This document shows positions 18,827 through 26,633 of a DNA stretch of 64,000 nucleotides, one piece after another. The stretch is from Streptomyces pilosus (lineage in GTDB: Bacteria; Actinomycetota; Actinomycetes; Streptomycetales; Streptomycetaceae), in assembly GCF_014649835.1 (NCBI RefSeq), contig NZ_BMTU01000009.1, forward strand, positions 240,868-304,867. Reading direction: 5' to 3'. The position numbers and the translations under genes are program-made. Each line of letters begins with the position of its first letter. Position 1 is the stretch's first letter. The notes under the pieces are model-generated. The model made no database searches and was not told the DNA's origin. It was given only the letters and a program-made list of their open reading frames with translations.

Positions 18827-19713
18827 CCGACCACCGCCCCTGGCGCGGCGTCCTCGTCGCCACCGCACTCCCGCTCGACGACGACCTCTCCGTGGACCAC
18901 GACCGCTACTTCGAACACTGCGCCTGGCTGGTGGAGAACGGCTGCGACGGCGTCGTGCCGAACGGCTCCCTGGGCGAGTACCAGGTGCTCACCCCCGAGG
19001 AACGGGCCCGGGTCGTCGAGACGGCCGTCGCGGCGGTCGGCGGGGAACGCGTCGTGCCGGGAGTCGCCGCCTACGGCAGCACCGAGGCCCGGCGCTGGAC
19101 CGAGCAGGCGGCCGGGGCCGGCTGCCGGGCCGTGATGCTGCTGCCGCCCAACGCCTACCGCGCCGACGAGCGCTCCGTACTCGCCCACTACGCCGAGGTC
19201 GCCCGCACCGGACTGCCCGTCGTCGCCTACAACAACCCCGTCGACACCAAGGTCGACCTCGTCCCCGAACTGCTCGCGCGGCTGCACGGCGAAGGGTACG
19301 TCCACGCCGTCAAGGAGTTCTCCGGGGACGTCCGCCGCGCCTACCGGATCGCTGAACTCGCGCCCGGTCTGGACCTGTTGATCGGCGCCGACGACGTGCT
19401 GCTGGAGCTCGCCCTCGCCGGGGCCAAGGGCTGGGTGGCCGGCTACCCGAACGCGCTGCCCCGGTCCTGCGTGGAGCTCTACCGTGCCGCCACCGGCGGT
19501 GACCTCGCCACCGCGCTGCCGCTCTACCGGCAGCTCCACCCCCTGCTCCGCTGGGACTCACGCGTGGAGTTCGTCCAGGCCATCAAGTACTCCATGGACC
19601 TCGTCGGACGCCACGGCGGTGCCTGCCGACCGCCCCGCGTCCCGCTGGAAGGCGCCCAGCAGGCGGCCGTCCGCGCGGCCACCGAACAGGCCGTCGCGGC
19701 CGGACTGACGTGA
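18823..19713 (+). CDS. Dihydrodipicolinate synthase family protein, probable pyrroline-4-hydroxy-2-carboxylate deaminase
   Basis: The 296-residue TIM-barrel protein of the DHDPS/NAL family shows NGSLGEYQVLTPEER, the proton-relay region VAYNNPVDTKVDL and the Schiff-base lysine in HAVKEFSGD. In hydroxyproline operons this family converts pyrroline-4-hydroxy-2-carboxylate to 2-oxoglutarate semialdehyde and ammonia; that is the most likely role here. The start overlaps the upstream stop (ATGA). The next enzyme, a 2-oxoglutarate semialdehyde dehydrogenase, is not encoded in this operon. Confidence 0.85.
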   Translation: MTDHRPWRGVLVATALPLDDDLSVDHDRYFEHCAWLVENGCDGVVPNGSLGEYQVLTPEERARVVETAVAAVGGERVVPGVAAYGSTEARRWTEQAAGAGCRAVMLLPPNAYRADERSVLAHYAEVARTGLPVVAYNNPVDTKVDLVPELLARLHGEGYVHAVKEFSGDVRRAYRIAELAPGLDLLIGADDVLLELALAGAKGWVAGYPNALPRSCVELYRAATGGDLATALPLYRQLHPLLRWDSRVEFVQAIKYSMDLVGRHGGACRPPRVPLEGAQQAAVRAATEQAVAAGLT

Positions 19714-19723
19714 AGGAGCCCGC

Positions 19724-20725
19724 ATGCGCAGCAAGCTCGTCCTGCACGCCGTCGACTCGCACACCGAGGGCATGCCGACCCGGGTGATCACCGGCGGGAT
19801 CGGCGTCCTGCCCGGCGCGACCATGAACGAACGGCGCCTGTACTTCCGCGAACACCGCGACCACGTCCGGCGGTTGCTGATGAACGAACCGCGCGGGCAC
19901 GCGGCGATGAGCGGCGCGGTCCTCCAGCCGCCCACCCGGCCCGACTGCGACTGGGGCGTCGTCTACATCGAGGTGTCGGGGTACCTGCCGATGTGCGGAC
20001 ACGGCACGATCGGCGTGGCGACCGTCCTCGTCGAAACCGGCATGGTCGAGGTCGTCGAACCGGTGACCACCATCCGCCTGGACACCCCCGCCGGGGTCGT
20101 CGTCGCCGAGGTGGCCGTCCAGGACGGCGCCGCCACGGCCGTCACCCTGCGCAACGTCCCCTCCTTCACCGTCGCCCTCGACCGGGAGGCGACCCTGCCC
20201 GACGGGCGGACGGTCACCTACGACCTCGCCTACGGCGGCAACTTCTACGCCATCCTGCCCCTGGACCGGCTCGGGCTGCCCTTCGACCGGTCCCGCAAGG
20301 ACGACATCCTCGCCGCGGGCCTCTCCCTCATGGAGGCGGTCAACGGGGCGGACGAGCCGGTCCACCCCGAGGACCCCACCGTCCGCGGCTGTCACCATGT
20401 CCAGGTGACCGCACCCGACTCCACCGCCCGCCACTCCCGGCACGCCATGGTGATCCACCCCGGCTGGTTCGACCGCTCGCCCTGCGGCACCGGCACCAGC
20501 GCCCGCATGGCACAGCTGCACACCCGCGGTGAACTCCCGCTGCACACCGAGTTCGTCAACGAGTCGTTCATCGGCACCCGGTTCACCGGGCGTCTGCTCG
20601 GCACGACCGAGGTGGCCGGACACCCGGCCGTGCTGCCCGCCTTCACCGGCCGGGCCTGGATCACGGGTACCGCGCAGTACCTGCTGGACCCGCGCGACCC
20701 GTTCCCCGAGGGGTTCGTCCTGTGA
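19724..20725 (+). CDS. Proline racemase family, 4-hydroxyproline 2-epimerase
   Basis: The 333-residue protein of the proline racemase fold has both catalytic cysteines: MCGHGTIG (first) and DRSPCGTGTSARMAQL (second). Retention of both cysteines argues for racemase/epimerase activity and against trans-3-hydroxyproline dehydratase, in which one is replaced. It would convert trans-4-hydroxy-L-proline to cis-4-hydroxy-D-proline, the entry step of the pathway encoded by this operon. GAAGGAG lies just before the ATG, and the stop overlaps the start of the GntR gene. Confidence 0.9.
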   Translation: MRSKLVLHAVDSHTEGMPTRVITGGIGVLPGATMNERRLYFREHRDHVRRLLMNEPRGHAAMSGAVLQPPTRPDCDWGVVYIEVSGYLPMCGHGTIGVATVLVETGMVEVVEPVTTIRLDTPAGVVVAEVAVQDGAATAVTLRNVPSFTVALDREATLPDGRTVTYDLAYGGNFYAILPLDRLGLPFDRSRKDDILAAGLSLMEAVNGADEPVHPEDPTVRGCHHVQVTAPDSTARHSRHAMVIHPGWFDRSPCGTGTSARMAQLHTRGELPLHTEFVNESFIGTRFTGRLLGTTEVAGHPAVLPAFTGRAWITGTAQYLLDPRDPFPEGFVL

Positions 20726-21378
20726 CCGCCCTGAAGGACCTGGGCGGCCGCAGGCCCAGCTACCGGGAGCGGGTCGCGGACGCCCTGCGGGCCGCGCTGA
20801 TCGCGGGGGAGCTGCGTCCCGGCGAGGTCCATTCGGCGCCCGGCCTCGCCGCCCGTTTCGGCGTCTCCGCCACCCCCGTGCGCGAGGCGATGCTCGACCT
20901 CGCGCGGGAGGGGCTGGTCGACACGGTGCCCAACAAGGGGTTCCGGGTCACCGCCGTCTCCGACCGGCAGCTCGACGAGTACACCCACGTCCGTTCCCTC
21001 ATCGAGATCCCGACGACCGCCGGACTGGCCGCCACCGCCGACCCGGTGGCGCTGGAGGCGCTGCGCCCGGTCGCCGAGGAGATCGTCACCGCCGCCGCGG
21101 CCGGTGACCTCATCGCGTACGTCGAGGCCGACCAGCGCTTCCACCTGGGGCTGCTGGCGCTGGCGGGCAACGCCCACCTCGTCGAGGTGGTCCGGGACCT
21201 GCGCCGGCGGGCCCGGCTCTACGGGCTGACGGCACTGGTGGAGCAGGGGCGGCTGCGGGAGTCGGCCGAGGAGCACCTGGAGCTGCTCGACGCCCTGCTC
21301 GCCCGGGACGCGGAGACCGTACGGGAGGTCATGACCCGCCACCTGGGGCACGTCCGGGGACTGTGGGCAGGGGCCTGA
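20722..21378 (+). CDS. GntR family (FadR/FCD type) regulator of the hydroxyproline operon
   Basis: The 218-residue regulator has an N-terminal winged helix (RERVADALRAALIAGELRPGE, FGVSATPVREAMLDLAREGLV) and a C-terminal all-helical FCD ligand domain with the metal-binding pattern DQRFHLGLL...HLVEVV...EEHLELLDALL...MTRHLGHV. It is the last gene of the operon, starting at a GTG that overlaps the epimerase stop. It most likely represses or activates the operon in response to hydroxyproline or an intermediate. I did not find an obvious palindrome in the short gap before 15953. Confidence 0.88.
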   Translation: MTALKDLGGRRPSYRERVADALRAALIAGELRPGEVHSAPGLAARFGVSATPVREAMLDLAREGLVDTVPNKGFRVTAVSDRQLDEYTHVRSLIEIPTTAGLAATADPVALEALRPVAEEIVTAAAAGDLIAYVEADQRFHLGLLALAGNAHLVEVVRDLRRRARLYGLTALVEQGRLRESAEEHLELLDALLARDAETVREVMTRHLGHVRGLWAGA

Positions 21379-21565
21379 CCCCGCTGACGGGGAACGCGGG
21401 AAGCAGCCACCTTCCGGGCCGTCACCGCGGCCGGGGCGTCGGACCGGCCGGCGGCCGCGACCGCCCAGCGAGGCGGAGGCGCGCCCGTCCTGACCCCTCG
21501 CGCGCCGCGGCGCACCCGGCGGCCACACGCGAGGGGCGCCGCAAGTCGCCCCGCCCACACGTTCG

Positions 21566-21594
21566 TTGACACCGCCCTCACCGCGTGCTTCCAT
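21566..21594 (+). promoter_or_regulatory. Promoter of the leader peptide/sulfite oxidase unit
   Basis: TTGACA (21566-21571), a 17-bp spacer and TTCCAT (21589-21594) form a sigma-70-like promoter. Six bases further downstream is the ATG of the leader peptide at 21601, so the transcript probably begins at or next to the A of that ATG (leaderless). Confidence 0.5.
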
Positions 21595-21600
21595 CCCGTC

Positions 21601-21684
21601 ATGTCGCTGCCGGAGCCGCTGACCCGCCGCCGCGCCGTGGACCTCGTCCGCGTGGCCGCCGCGCTCTGTCGCCGCTCCGCCTGA
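21601..21684 (+). CDS. 27-residue leader peptide with conserved VDLxRVAxxLC core
   Basis: A short open frame starts at an ATG positioned six bases after a -10-like hexamer and encodes a 27-residue peptide ending RRRAVDLVRVAAALCRRSA. It matches the pattern of Streptomyces putative leader peptides ((H)VDLxRVASALC) found before sulfur-metabolism genes, where ribosome progress at the cysteine codon is thought to sense cysteine. It precedes a sulfite oxidase-family gene by 146 bp that contains a GTCTCC/GGAGAC stem (21737-21760). The attenuation role is inferred. Confidence 0.6.
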   Translation: MSLPEPLTRRRAVDLVRVAAALCRRSA

Positions 21685-21830
21685 CCGGCCCTCCCCGCTT
21701 CCCCTCCACGACGGCCGCGTCGCGCTTGCTCCGCCGGTCTCCGCAGGCATGCTGGGAGACGCTCCCGCACCGCGTCGGCCGCCGCGTTCCGCCCCGAGCC
21801 CTCTGTCCACCCACGCATGACGGGACTGCC

Positions 21831-23102
21831 ATGTCTGCTGCCGGCTCCGCCCACCCTCACGAGATCGCCTACGACCGCCGCAGGCTGCGCCAGTGGCTCG
21901 CCGGCGAGGCCAGAGCGGACGGGGTCACGCGACGCCGGCTGCTCACCCTGCTGGCCGCCACCGCCACCGCGACCGTGCTCCCCGGGGGGAGTCCGGCGCA
22001 CGCCGCCGGCTCCCCGATCGTCAAGCCGCTGCCGCCCGCGTCGTTCATCCCGCGCGGCACCAACGCCGAGACCCGCTGGGAGGCACTGCGCGGAACCGGC
22101 CATCACACCCCCAACGCGCTCTTCTTCGTCCGCAACCACACCGCAACCCCCGTCCTGGACGCCGCCGACTGGCGGCTGAGACTGTGGGGTGACGGTCTGC
22201 GCGGCACGCCCGCCGAGGACAGGCCGGTGGAGTTCGGGTACGACGATCTGCGGGCCCTGCCCGCCGTCACCCGCACCGCGTTCGTCGAGTGCGCCGGGAA
22301 CGGCCGCAGCCACTACGCGACCCAGCAGGGCGAGACCCCGGCCGGCACCGCCTGGACCCTGGGCGCGATCGGCGTCGCCCGCTGGCGCGGCGTACGCCTG
22401 GCCGACGTACTGCGCAGGGCCGGACTGTCCCCGTACGCCGTGGACGTGCAGCCCCGCGGCCTCGACGCCGAGTACGTCAGTGGTGGTGAGAGCCTCGGCC
22501 GGGTGCGCCGCCCGCTGCCGCTGGCCAAGGCGCTGGACGACGTGCTGCTCGCCTACGAGATGAACGGCGAACCGCTTCCGCACGACCACGGGCACCCGGT
22601 GCGGGTCCTCGTGCCCTCGTGGGTGGGGATCGCCTCGATCAAGTGGGTGGGGGACATCGAGGTGTCCGCGCGGCCGCTGTACTCGCCGTGGAACACCACC
22701 TTCTACCGGCTGTTCGGCCCCGCCCACCCGGAGGACGGCGGTGCGCCGCTTACCCAGCAGACGATCAAGAGCGCGTTCGAGCTGGCGAGCGGCGCGACGT
22801 TCGCGGCGGGAAGGAGCCAGGTGCTGCACGGCCGGTCCTGGTCGGGCACGGGCGGCATCGTGCGGGTCGACGTCAGCACCGACGGCGGGGCGCGCTGGCG
22901 GCGCGCCCGGCTCCACGACCGGCCGCGTTCCGGTACCTGGACGCGCTGGTCCATCCCGTGGACGCCCGGTACGCCCGGCCCGGCGCACCTGCTGGCCCGC
23001 GCCACGGACACGGCGGGCCGTACCCAGCCGGACACCTCCGTGTCCAACACGCAGGGCTATCTCTTCGACGCGGTGGTGCGCCACCCGGTGACCGTGCTCT
23101 GA
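21831..23102 (+). CDS. Tat-exported molybdopterin-dependent oxidoreductase, sulfite oxidase family
   Basis: The 423-residue protein has a twin-arginine signal (TRRRLLTLLAATATATVLPG) ending at an A-H-A cleavage site. The molybdopterin domain (about 95-290) holds the Mo-ligating cysteine in AFVECAGNGRSHYA and the segment VPSWVGIASIKWVG. A C-terminal Mo-co dimerisation domain (about 300-420, with GGIVRVDVSTDGGARW) completes the sulfite oxidase architecture. No heme domain is present, so electrons must leave via a partner such as a cytochrome that is not encoded here. The ATG at 21831 is the first start compatible with the signal peptide. It lies behind a cysteine-type leader peptide. Confidence 0.88.
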   Translation: MSAAGSAHPHEIAYDRRRLRQWLAGEARADGVTRRRLLTLLAATATATVLPGGSPAHAAGSPIVKPLPPASFIPRGTNAETRWEALRGTGHHTPNALFFVRNHTATPVLDAADWRLRLWGDGLRGTPAEDRPVEFGYDDLRALPAVTRTAFVECAGNGRSHYATQQGETPAGTAWTLGAIGVARWRGVRLADVLRRAGLSPYAVDVQPRGLDAEYVSGGESLGRVRRPLPLAKALDDVLLAYEMNGEPLPHDHGHPVRVLVPSWVGIASIKWVGDIEVSARPLYSPWNTTFYRLFGPAHPEDGGAPLTQQTIKSAFELASGATFAAGRSQVLHGRSWSGTGGIVRVDVSTDGGARWRRARLHDRPRSGTWTRWSIPWTPGTPGPAHLLARATDTAGRTQPDTSVSNTQGYLFDAVVRHPVTVL

Positions 23103-23181
23103 CCCCGCCGTGCGGACCCCCGGCCGGCGGCTCCCGGGCCGGCCGGGGGTGTCCGGCCGGCCGCTCCTGATCCGCGACGAA

Positions 23182-23340
23182 GTGACCGCGGCCGACGTCG
23201 AGTTGTGGGCCGCTCCGGTCCAGCTCGACCTCGACGGCATCGAACGCCGTCACCGCGCCCACTGCCACGGCCTGGAGGCCGCGGGAGCGGCCGTGCGGAT
23301 CCTGGACCGGGCCGCACACGCGGCCCGCTGCCCTTCCACC
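23182..23340 (+). pseudogene. Possible N-terminal remnant of a PPTase-like gene
   Basis: Between the sulfite oxidase and ramC genes, one rightward frame has high GC3 and reads VTAADVELWAAPVQLDLDGI followed by EAAGAAVRILDRAAHAAR. This resembles the N-terminal strand and ERARAARI-type helix of Sfp-type phosphopantetheinyl transferases. After about residue 50 the similarity ends, and no catalytic GIDxE or KEAxYK motif follows. It may be a truncated relic or a chance frame. Confidence 0.25.
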
Positions 23341-23685
23341 GGGTGGACCCGCGCTGACCTCCGTCCCGGTGCCTGTGCTGGCCTCCGAGGCCCTCACGTC
23401 CTCGGCGTGCGCCTTCGGCGGCGACCACCAGGTCCCGTCGGTGCGAGCACGCACCGGGAGCGGTTCCTGCCGGTGGGCGGATCCCGCTGCGCCGGCGCAG
23501 CGGGGCGGGGCGACGGCAGTGGCCACGGGGACCTGCGAACACGGGAGTTGCGCTCGACCCGGCCGTAACTTGCCCTTGGTTACTCGTGCGTTCCGCACAC
23601 CGAGGTGGTGACAGCGGTGACTGTGCGGGACGGTGCTGCACGTGACAGCGTCTCTTCCGTCAGCAACCGGCGGGAAGGAGACGGC
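23341..23685. promoter_or_regulatory. ramC upstream region
   Basis: About 345 bp without a convincing gene, holding the ramCSAB promoter. It contains the perfect 16-bp palindrome GCTGCGCCGGCGCAGC (23486-23501) and the inverted repeat GTAAC-N9-GTTAC (23565-23583). RamR is known in S. coelicolor to activate ramC by binding upstream repeats, but I could not match its sites with certainty. Confidence 0.4.
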
Positions 23686-26346
23686 GTGAACAAGGGCTAT
23701 GCCGTGTACTGCGACGCGGACCCGTGCTTCTACGACGCTCCGCACCGCACCGTCTCCACGGCCGGCGCCGGGCGCACCCGGTACGCCGCGGCCTCGTGGC
23801 CCGTCCCCGAGGGATGGCAGCGCAACGAGAGCGGAGACTGGCTCGCCCTGCGTCCGGTCGACGCGCAACTGCCCGACCAGGGCTGGAAGATCCACGTCGC
23901 CGCGTGTCTCGACAACGCCGAGTCCGTGCTCGAACGGGTGTGGCGGTACTGCGTCGACGGCGGCACGGCCTTCAAGTTCGTGCCCAGCCGCTACCTGCTG
24001 CACCAGCGCAACGCCAAGTACGCGGACCGTGCCGGCAGTGGCAAGTTCATCACCGTCTACCCGGCGGACGAGGAGCGGTTCGAGCAGCTCGCGGGCGAGC
24101 TGGAGGGGCTGCTGGCCGGCGAACCCGGACCGCACATCCTGAGCGACCTGCGGCTCGGAGACGGACCCGTCCACGTCCGGTACGGCGGCTTCACCCGGCG
24201 GAACTGCTACGACGCGCAAGGGGAGCTGCGCCCGGCCGTGACCGGCCCCGACGGGGTGCTCGTGCCCGACCTGCGCGGCCCCGTCTTCCGCATACCCGAC
24301 TGGGTGGAACCGCCCGCCTTCCTGCGTCCGCACCTGGAGGCACGGAACGCGCTGACCGTCGCCGGCCTGCCCTACGCCATCGAGTCGGCGCTGCACTTCT
24401 CCAACGGCGGCGGTGTCTACCTCGCCCGCGACTCCCGCACCGGGCAGCGGGTCGTCCTCAAGGAGGCCCGCCCGCACGCCGGCCTGGCGGCCGACGGCGC
24501 GGACGCCGTCACCCGGCTGGACCGCGAACGCCGGGCACTGGAGCGTCTGTCCGGACTCGACTGCACACCCGAGGTGCTCGATCACTTCACCGTCGGGGAG
24601 CACCACTTCCTGGTGCTGGAGTACATCGACGGCAAGCCGCTCAACACGTTCTTCGCCCGCCGCCACCCCCTCATCGAAGCCGACCCCGGCGCGGAGCGGC
24701 TGGCCGAGTACACGGCCTGGGCCCTCGACGTCCACGCCCGGGTCGAACACGCCGTCGAAAGCGTCCACGCCCGAGGCGTGGTCTTCAACGACCTGCACCT
24801 GTTCAACATCATGATCCGTGAGGACGACAGCGTCGCCCTGCTGGACTTCGAGGCGGCGCACGAGGTCGGCGCGGCCGGCCGGCAGACCGTCGCCAATCCC
24901 GGGTTCGTGGCACCCTCCGACCGCAGGGGCGTCGCGGTGGACCGGTACGCGCTGGCCTGTCTGCGGCTCGCGCTGTTCCTCCCGCTCACCAGCCTGCTGG
25001 CGCTGGACCGGCGCAAGGCGGCCCATCTCGCCGACGTGGTGGCCGCCCAGTTCCCGGTCGACCGGGCGTTCCTGGACGCGGCGGTCGACGAGATCACCGA
25101 CCGGGCCACCGAGCCCGTCGGCGCCCCGGCCGTGCGACGGGCGGACGAACCGGTGGTACCGGTCCGTCCCGACGACTGGCCCCGCAGCCGCGACTCGATG
25201 GCCGCGGCCGTCCTCGCCTCGGCGACACCGTCCCGGACCGACCGCCTCTACCCCGGAGACATCGCGCAGTTCGGCACGGCCGGCGGCGGACTGGCCTTCG
25301 GCCACGGCGCGGCGGGAGTGCTGTACGCGCTGGCCGAGAGCGGGGCGGGCCGCCACGAGGACGGGGAACAGTGGCTCCTGGAGCGGACCAAACAGCCGCC
25401 GTCGGGCATGCCGCTCGGCTTCCACGACGGCCTGGCCGGCGTCGCGTGGACACTGGAGTACCTCGGCCACCGTGACCGCGCCCTGGACCTGGCCGAGCTG
25501 CTCCTCGACCAGCCCCTCGACGACCTGGCCCCGGACCTGCACAGCGGCACCGCCGGACTGGGCCTGGCCCTGGACTCGCTGGCCGCGGCCACCGGGGAGA
25601 GCGCCCTGCGCTCGGCCGCGCGGCGCTGCGCCGAGCTGACCGCCCGGCCGGGGCCCGCCTCGGACGGCACCACCGGCCGGGGCCGGGCGGGACTGCTGCA
25701 CGGTGCCGCCGGACGTGCCCTGCTCTTCCTGCGGCTGTACGAGGCCGACCGGGACCCCGCCCTGCTCGATCTCGCACGGGACGAGCTGCGCCGGGACCTC
25801 GACCGCTGCGTCCGCGGCGCGGGCGGCGCGCTCCAGGTCGACGAGGGCTGGCGCACCATGCCCTACCTGGGCGCGGGCAGCGTGGGCATCGGCATGGTGC
25901 TCGACGACTACCTGGCGCACCGGGAGGACGAGGAGTTCGACCGGGCGAGAGGCGAGATCGTGGCCGCGGCGCAGGCCATGTTCTACGCCCAGCCGGGCCT
26001 GTACCGAGGGGTCGCCGGGATGGTGCTGTACCTGGGCCGCACGACGGCCTGCGCACCCGGCACCGGTCCCGCGGCCGTCCGGCGGCAGCTCGACGCGCTG
26101 TCCTGGCACGCGATGTCCTACCGCGGCCGGCTCGCCTTCCCGGGCGAGCAGATGATGCGCCTGTCCATGGACCTCTCCACCGGCACGGCCGGATGCCTGC
26201 TGGCCGTCGCCTCCGTGTGCGGCGGCCGGCCCGCCGGACTGCCGTTCCTCCCGCCGCCGGGCATCCGGCGGCCCCATGACTCGGCCCCTCCCGGGGTCGT
26301 GATGAAAGAACCCAACCCGTTGCCGTACGAAGGGAAGACGTCATGA
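23686..26346 (+). CDS. ramC: Class III lanthipeptide synthetase RamC (lyase-kinase-cyclase)
   Basis: RamC dehydrates serines of the RamS precursor by phosphorylation and elimination and forms the lanthionine rings of SapB. The 886-residue product has the N-terminal lyase region starting MNKGYAVYCDADP. A Ser/Thr-kinase domain follows, with VVLKEARP (lysine near 259), VVFNDLHLFNIMI (catalytic loop near 367) and LLDFEAA. The C-terminal cyclase-like domain (about 530-870) has LLHGAAG and STGTAG in place of the zinc-ligand Cys/His motifs, as in other RamC proteins. The GTG at 23686 is preceded by GGGAAGGAG. The stop overlaps the ramS start. Confidence 0.96.
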   Translation: MNKGYAVYCDADPCFYDAPHRTVSTAGAGRTRYAAASWPVPEGWQRNESGDWLALRPVDAQLPDQGWKIHVAACLDNAESVLERVWRYCVDGGTAFKFVPSRYLLHQRNAKYADRAGSGKFITVYPADEERFEQLAGELEGLLAGEPGPHILSDLRLGDGPVHVRYGGFTRRNCYDAQGELRPAVTGPDGVLVPDLRGPVFRIPDWVEPPAFLRPHLEARNALTVAGLPYAIESALHFSNGGGVYLARDSRTGQRVVLKEARPHAGLAADGADAVTRLDRERRALERLSGLDCTPEVLDHFTVGEHHFLVLEYIDGKPLNTFFARRHPLIEADPGAERLAEYTAWALDVHARVEHAVESVHARGVVFNDLHLFNIMIREDDSVALLDFEAAHEVGAAGRQTVANPGFVAPSDRRGVAVDRYALACLRLALFLPLTSLLALDRRKAAHLADVVAAQFPVDRAFLDAAVDEITDRATEPVGAPAVRRADEPVVPVRPDDWPRSRDSMAAAVLASATPSRTDRLYPGDIAQFGTAGGGLAFGHGAAGVLYALAESGAGRHEDGEQWLLERTKQPPSGMPLGFHDGLAGVAWTLEYLGHRDRALDLAELLLDQPLDDLAPDLHSGTAGLGLALDSLAAATGESALRSAARRCAELTARPGPASDGTTGRGRAGLLHGAAGRALLFLRLYEADRDPALLDLARDELRRDLDRCVRGAGGALQVDEGWRTMPYLGAGSVGIGMVLDDYLAHREDEEFDRARGEIVAAAQAMFYAQPGLYRGVAGMVLYLGRTTACAPGTGPAAVRRQLDALSWHAMSYRGRLAFPGEQMMRLSMDLSTGTAGCLLAVASVCGGRPAGLPFLPPPGIRRPHDSAPPGVVMKEPNPLPYEGKTS

Positions 26347-26471
26347 ACCTGTTCGACCTGCAGTCGATGGAGACCCCCAAGGAAGAGGCCATGGGGGACG
26401 TCGAGAGCGGTAGCCGCGCGAGCCTGCTGCTCTGCGGCGACAGCAGCCTGAGCGTCACGACCTGTAACTGA
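26343..26471 (+). CDS. ramS: SapB precursor peptide RamS (42 residues)
   Basis: The gene encodes the 42-residue prepeptide of the morphogenetic surfactant SapB. The leader MNLFDLQSMETPKEEA is followed by a 21-residue core with SRASLLLCGDSSLSVTTCN. The core has the two Ser-x6-Cys units expected for two lanthionine bridges plus further serines that can become dehydroalanine. Compared with my memory of S. coelicolor, the leader is identical, the first core residue is Ser instead of Thr, and Val replaces Ile in the second ring. The ATG overlaps the ramC stop (ATGA) and follows GAAGGGAAG. SapB lowers surface tension so that aerial hyphae can rise. Confidence 0.97.
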   Translation: MNLFDLQSMETPKEEAMGDVESGSRASLLLCGDSSLSVTTCN

Positions 26472-26516
26472 CGCAGGGGCCGGCCGCCGCGGTGACGCGG
26501 TGAGCCGCTTGGGCCC

Positions 26517-26554
26517 GGTACCGGCGCTCCGGGATCACCCGGGGCGCCGGTACC
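26517..26554 (+). terminator. Very strong hairpin between ramS and ramA (attenuating terminator)
   Basis: Arms GGTACCGGCGCTCCGGG (26517-26533) and CCCGGGGCGCCGGTACC (26538-26554) pair over 17 positions with one U-G wobble around an ATCA loop. It lies 45 bases after the ramS stop and 80 bases before ramA. With no T-run it would act as a partial terminator or a 3' stabiliser. Either action would raise ramS message over ramAB. Confidence 0.75.
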
Positions 26555-26633
26555 CGCATGCACGGACACCTCGGCCGGCCGGTCGCCCGGCCGGTGTCCC
26601 GACACCGTGGGACGGACGGAAGGAGGCCGGCGG

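Noticed and set aside
23605..23685. Upstream GTG start for ramC at 23605.
   Set aside because: The GTG at 23686 has GGGAAGGAG and begins MNKGYAVYC as in known RamC proteins.
22873..26277. Very long open frame antisense to the sulfite oxidase and ramC genes.
   Set aside because: High-GC codon bias of the real genes removes stops on the opposite strand; the antisense protein is low-complexity and lacks any motif.
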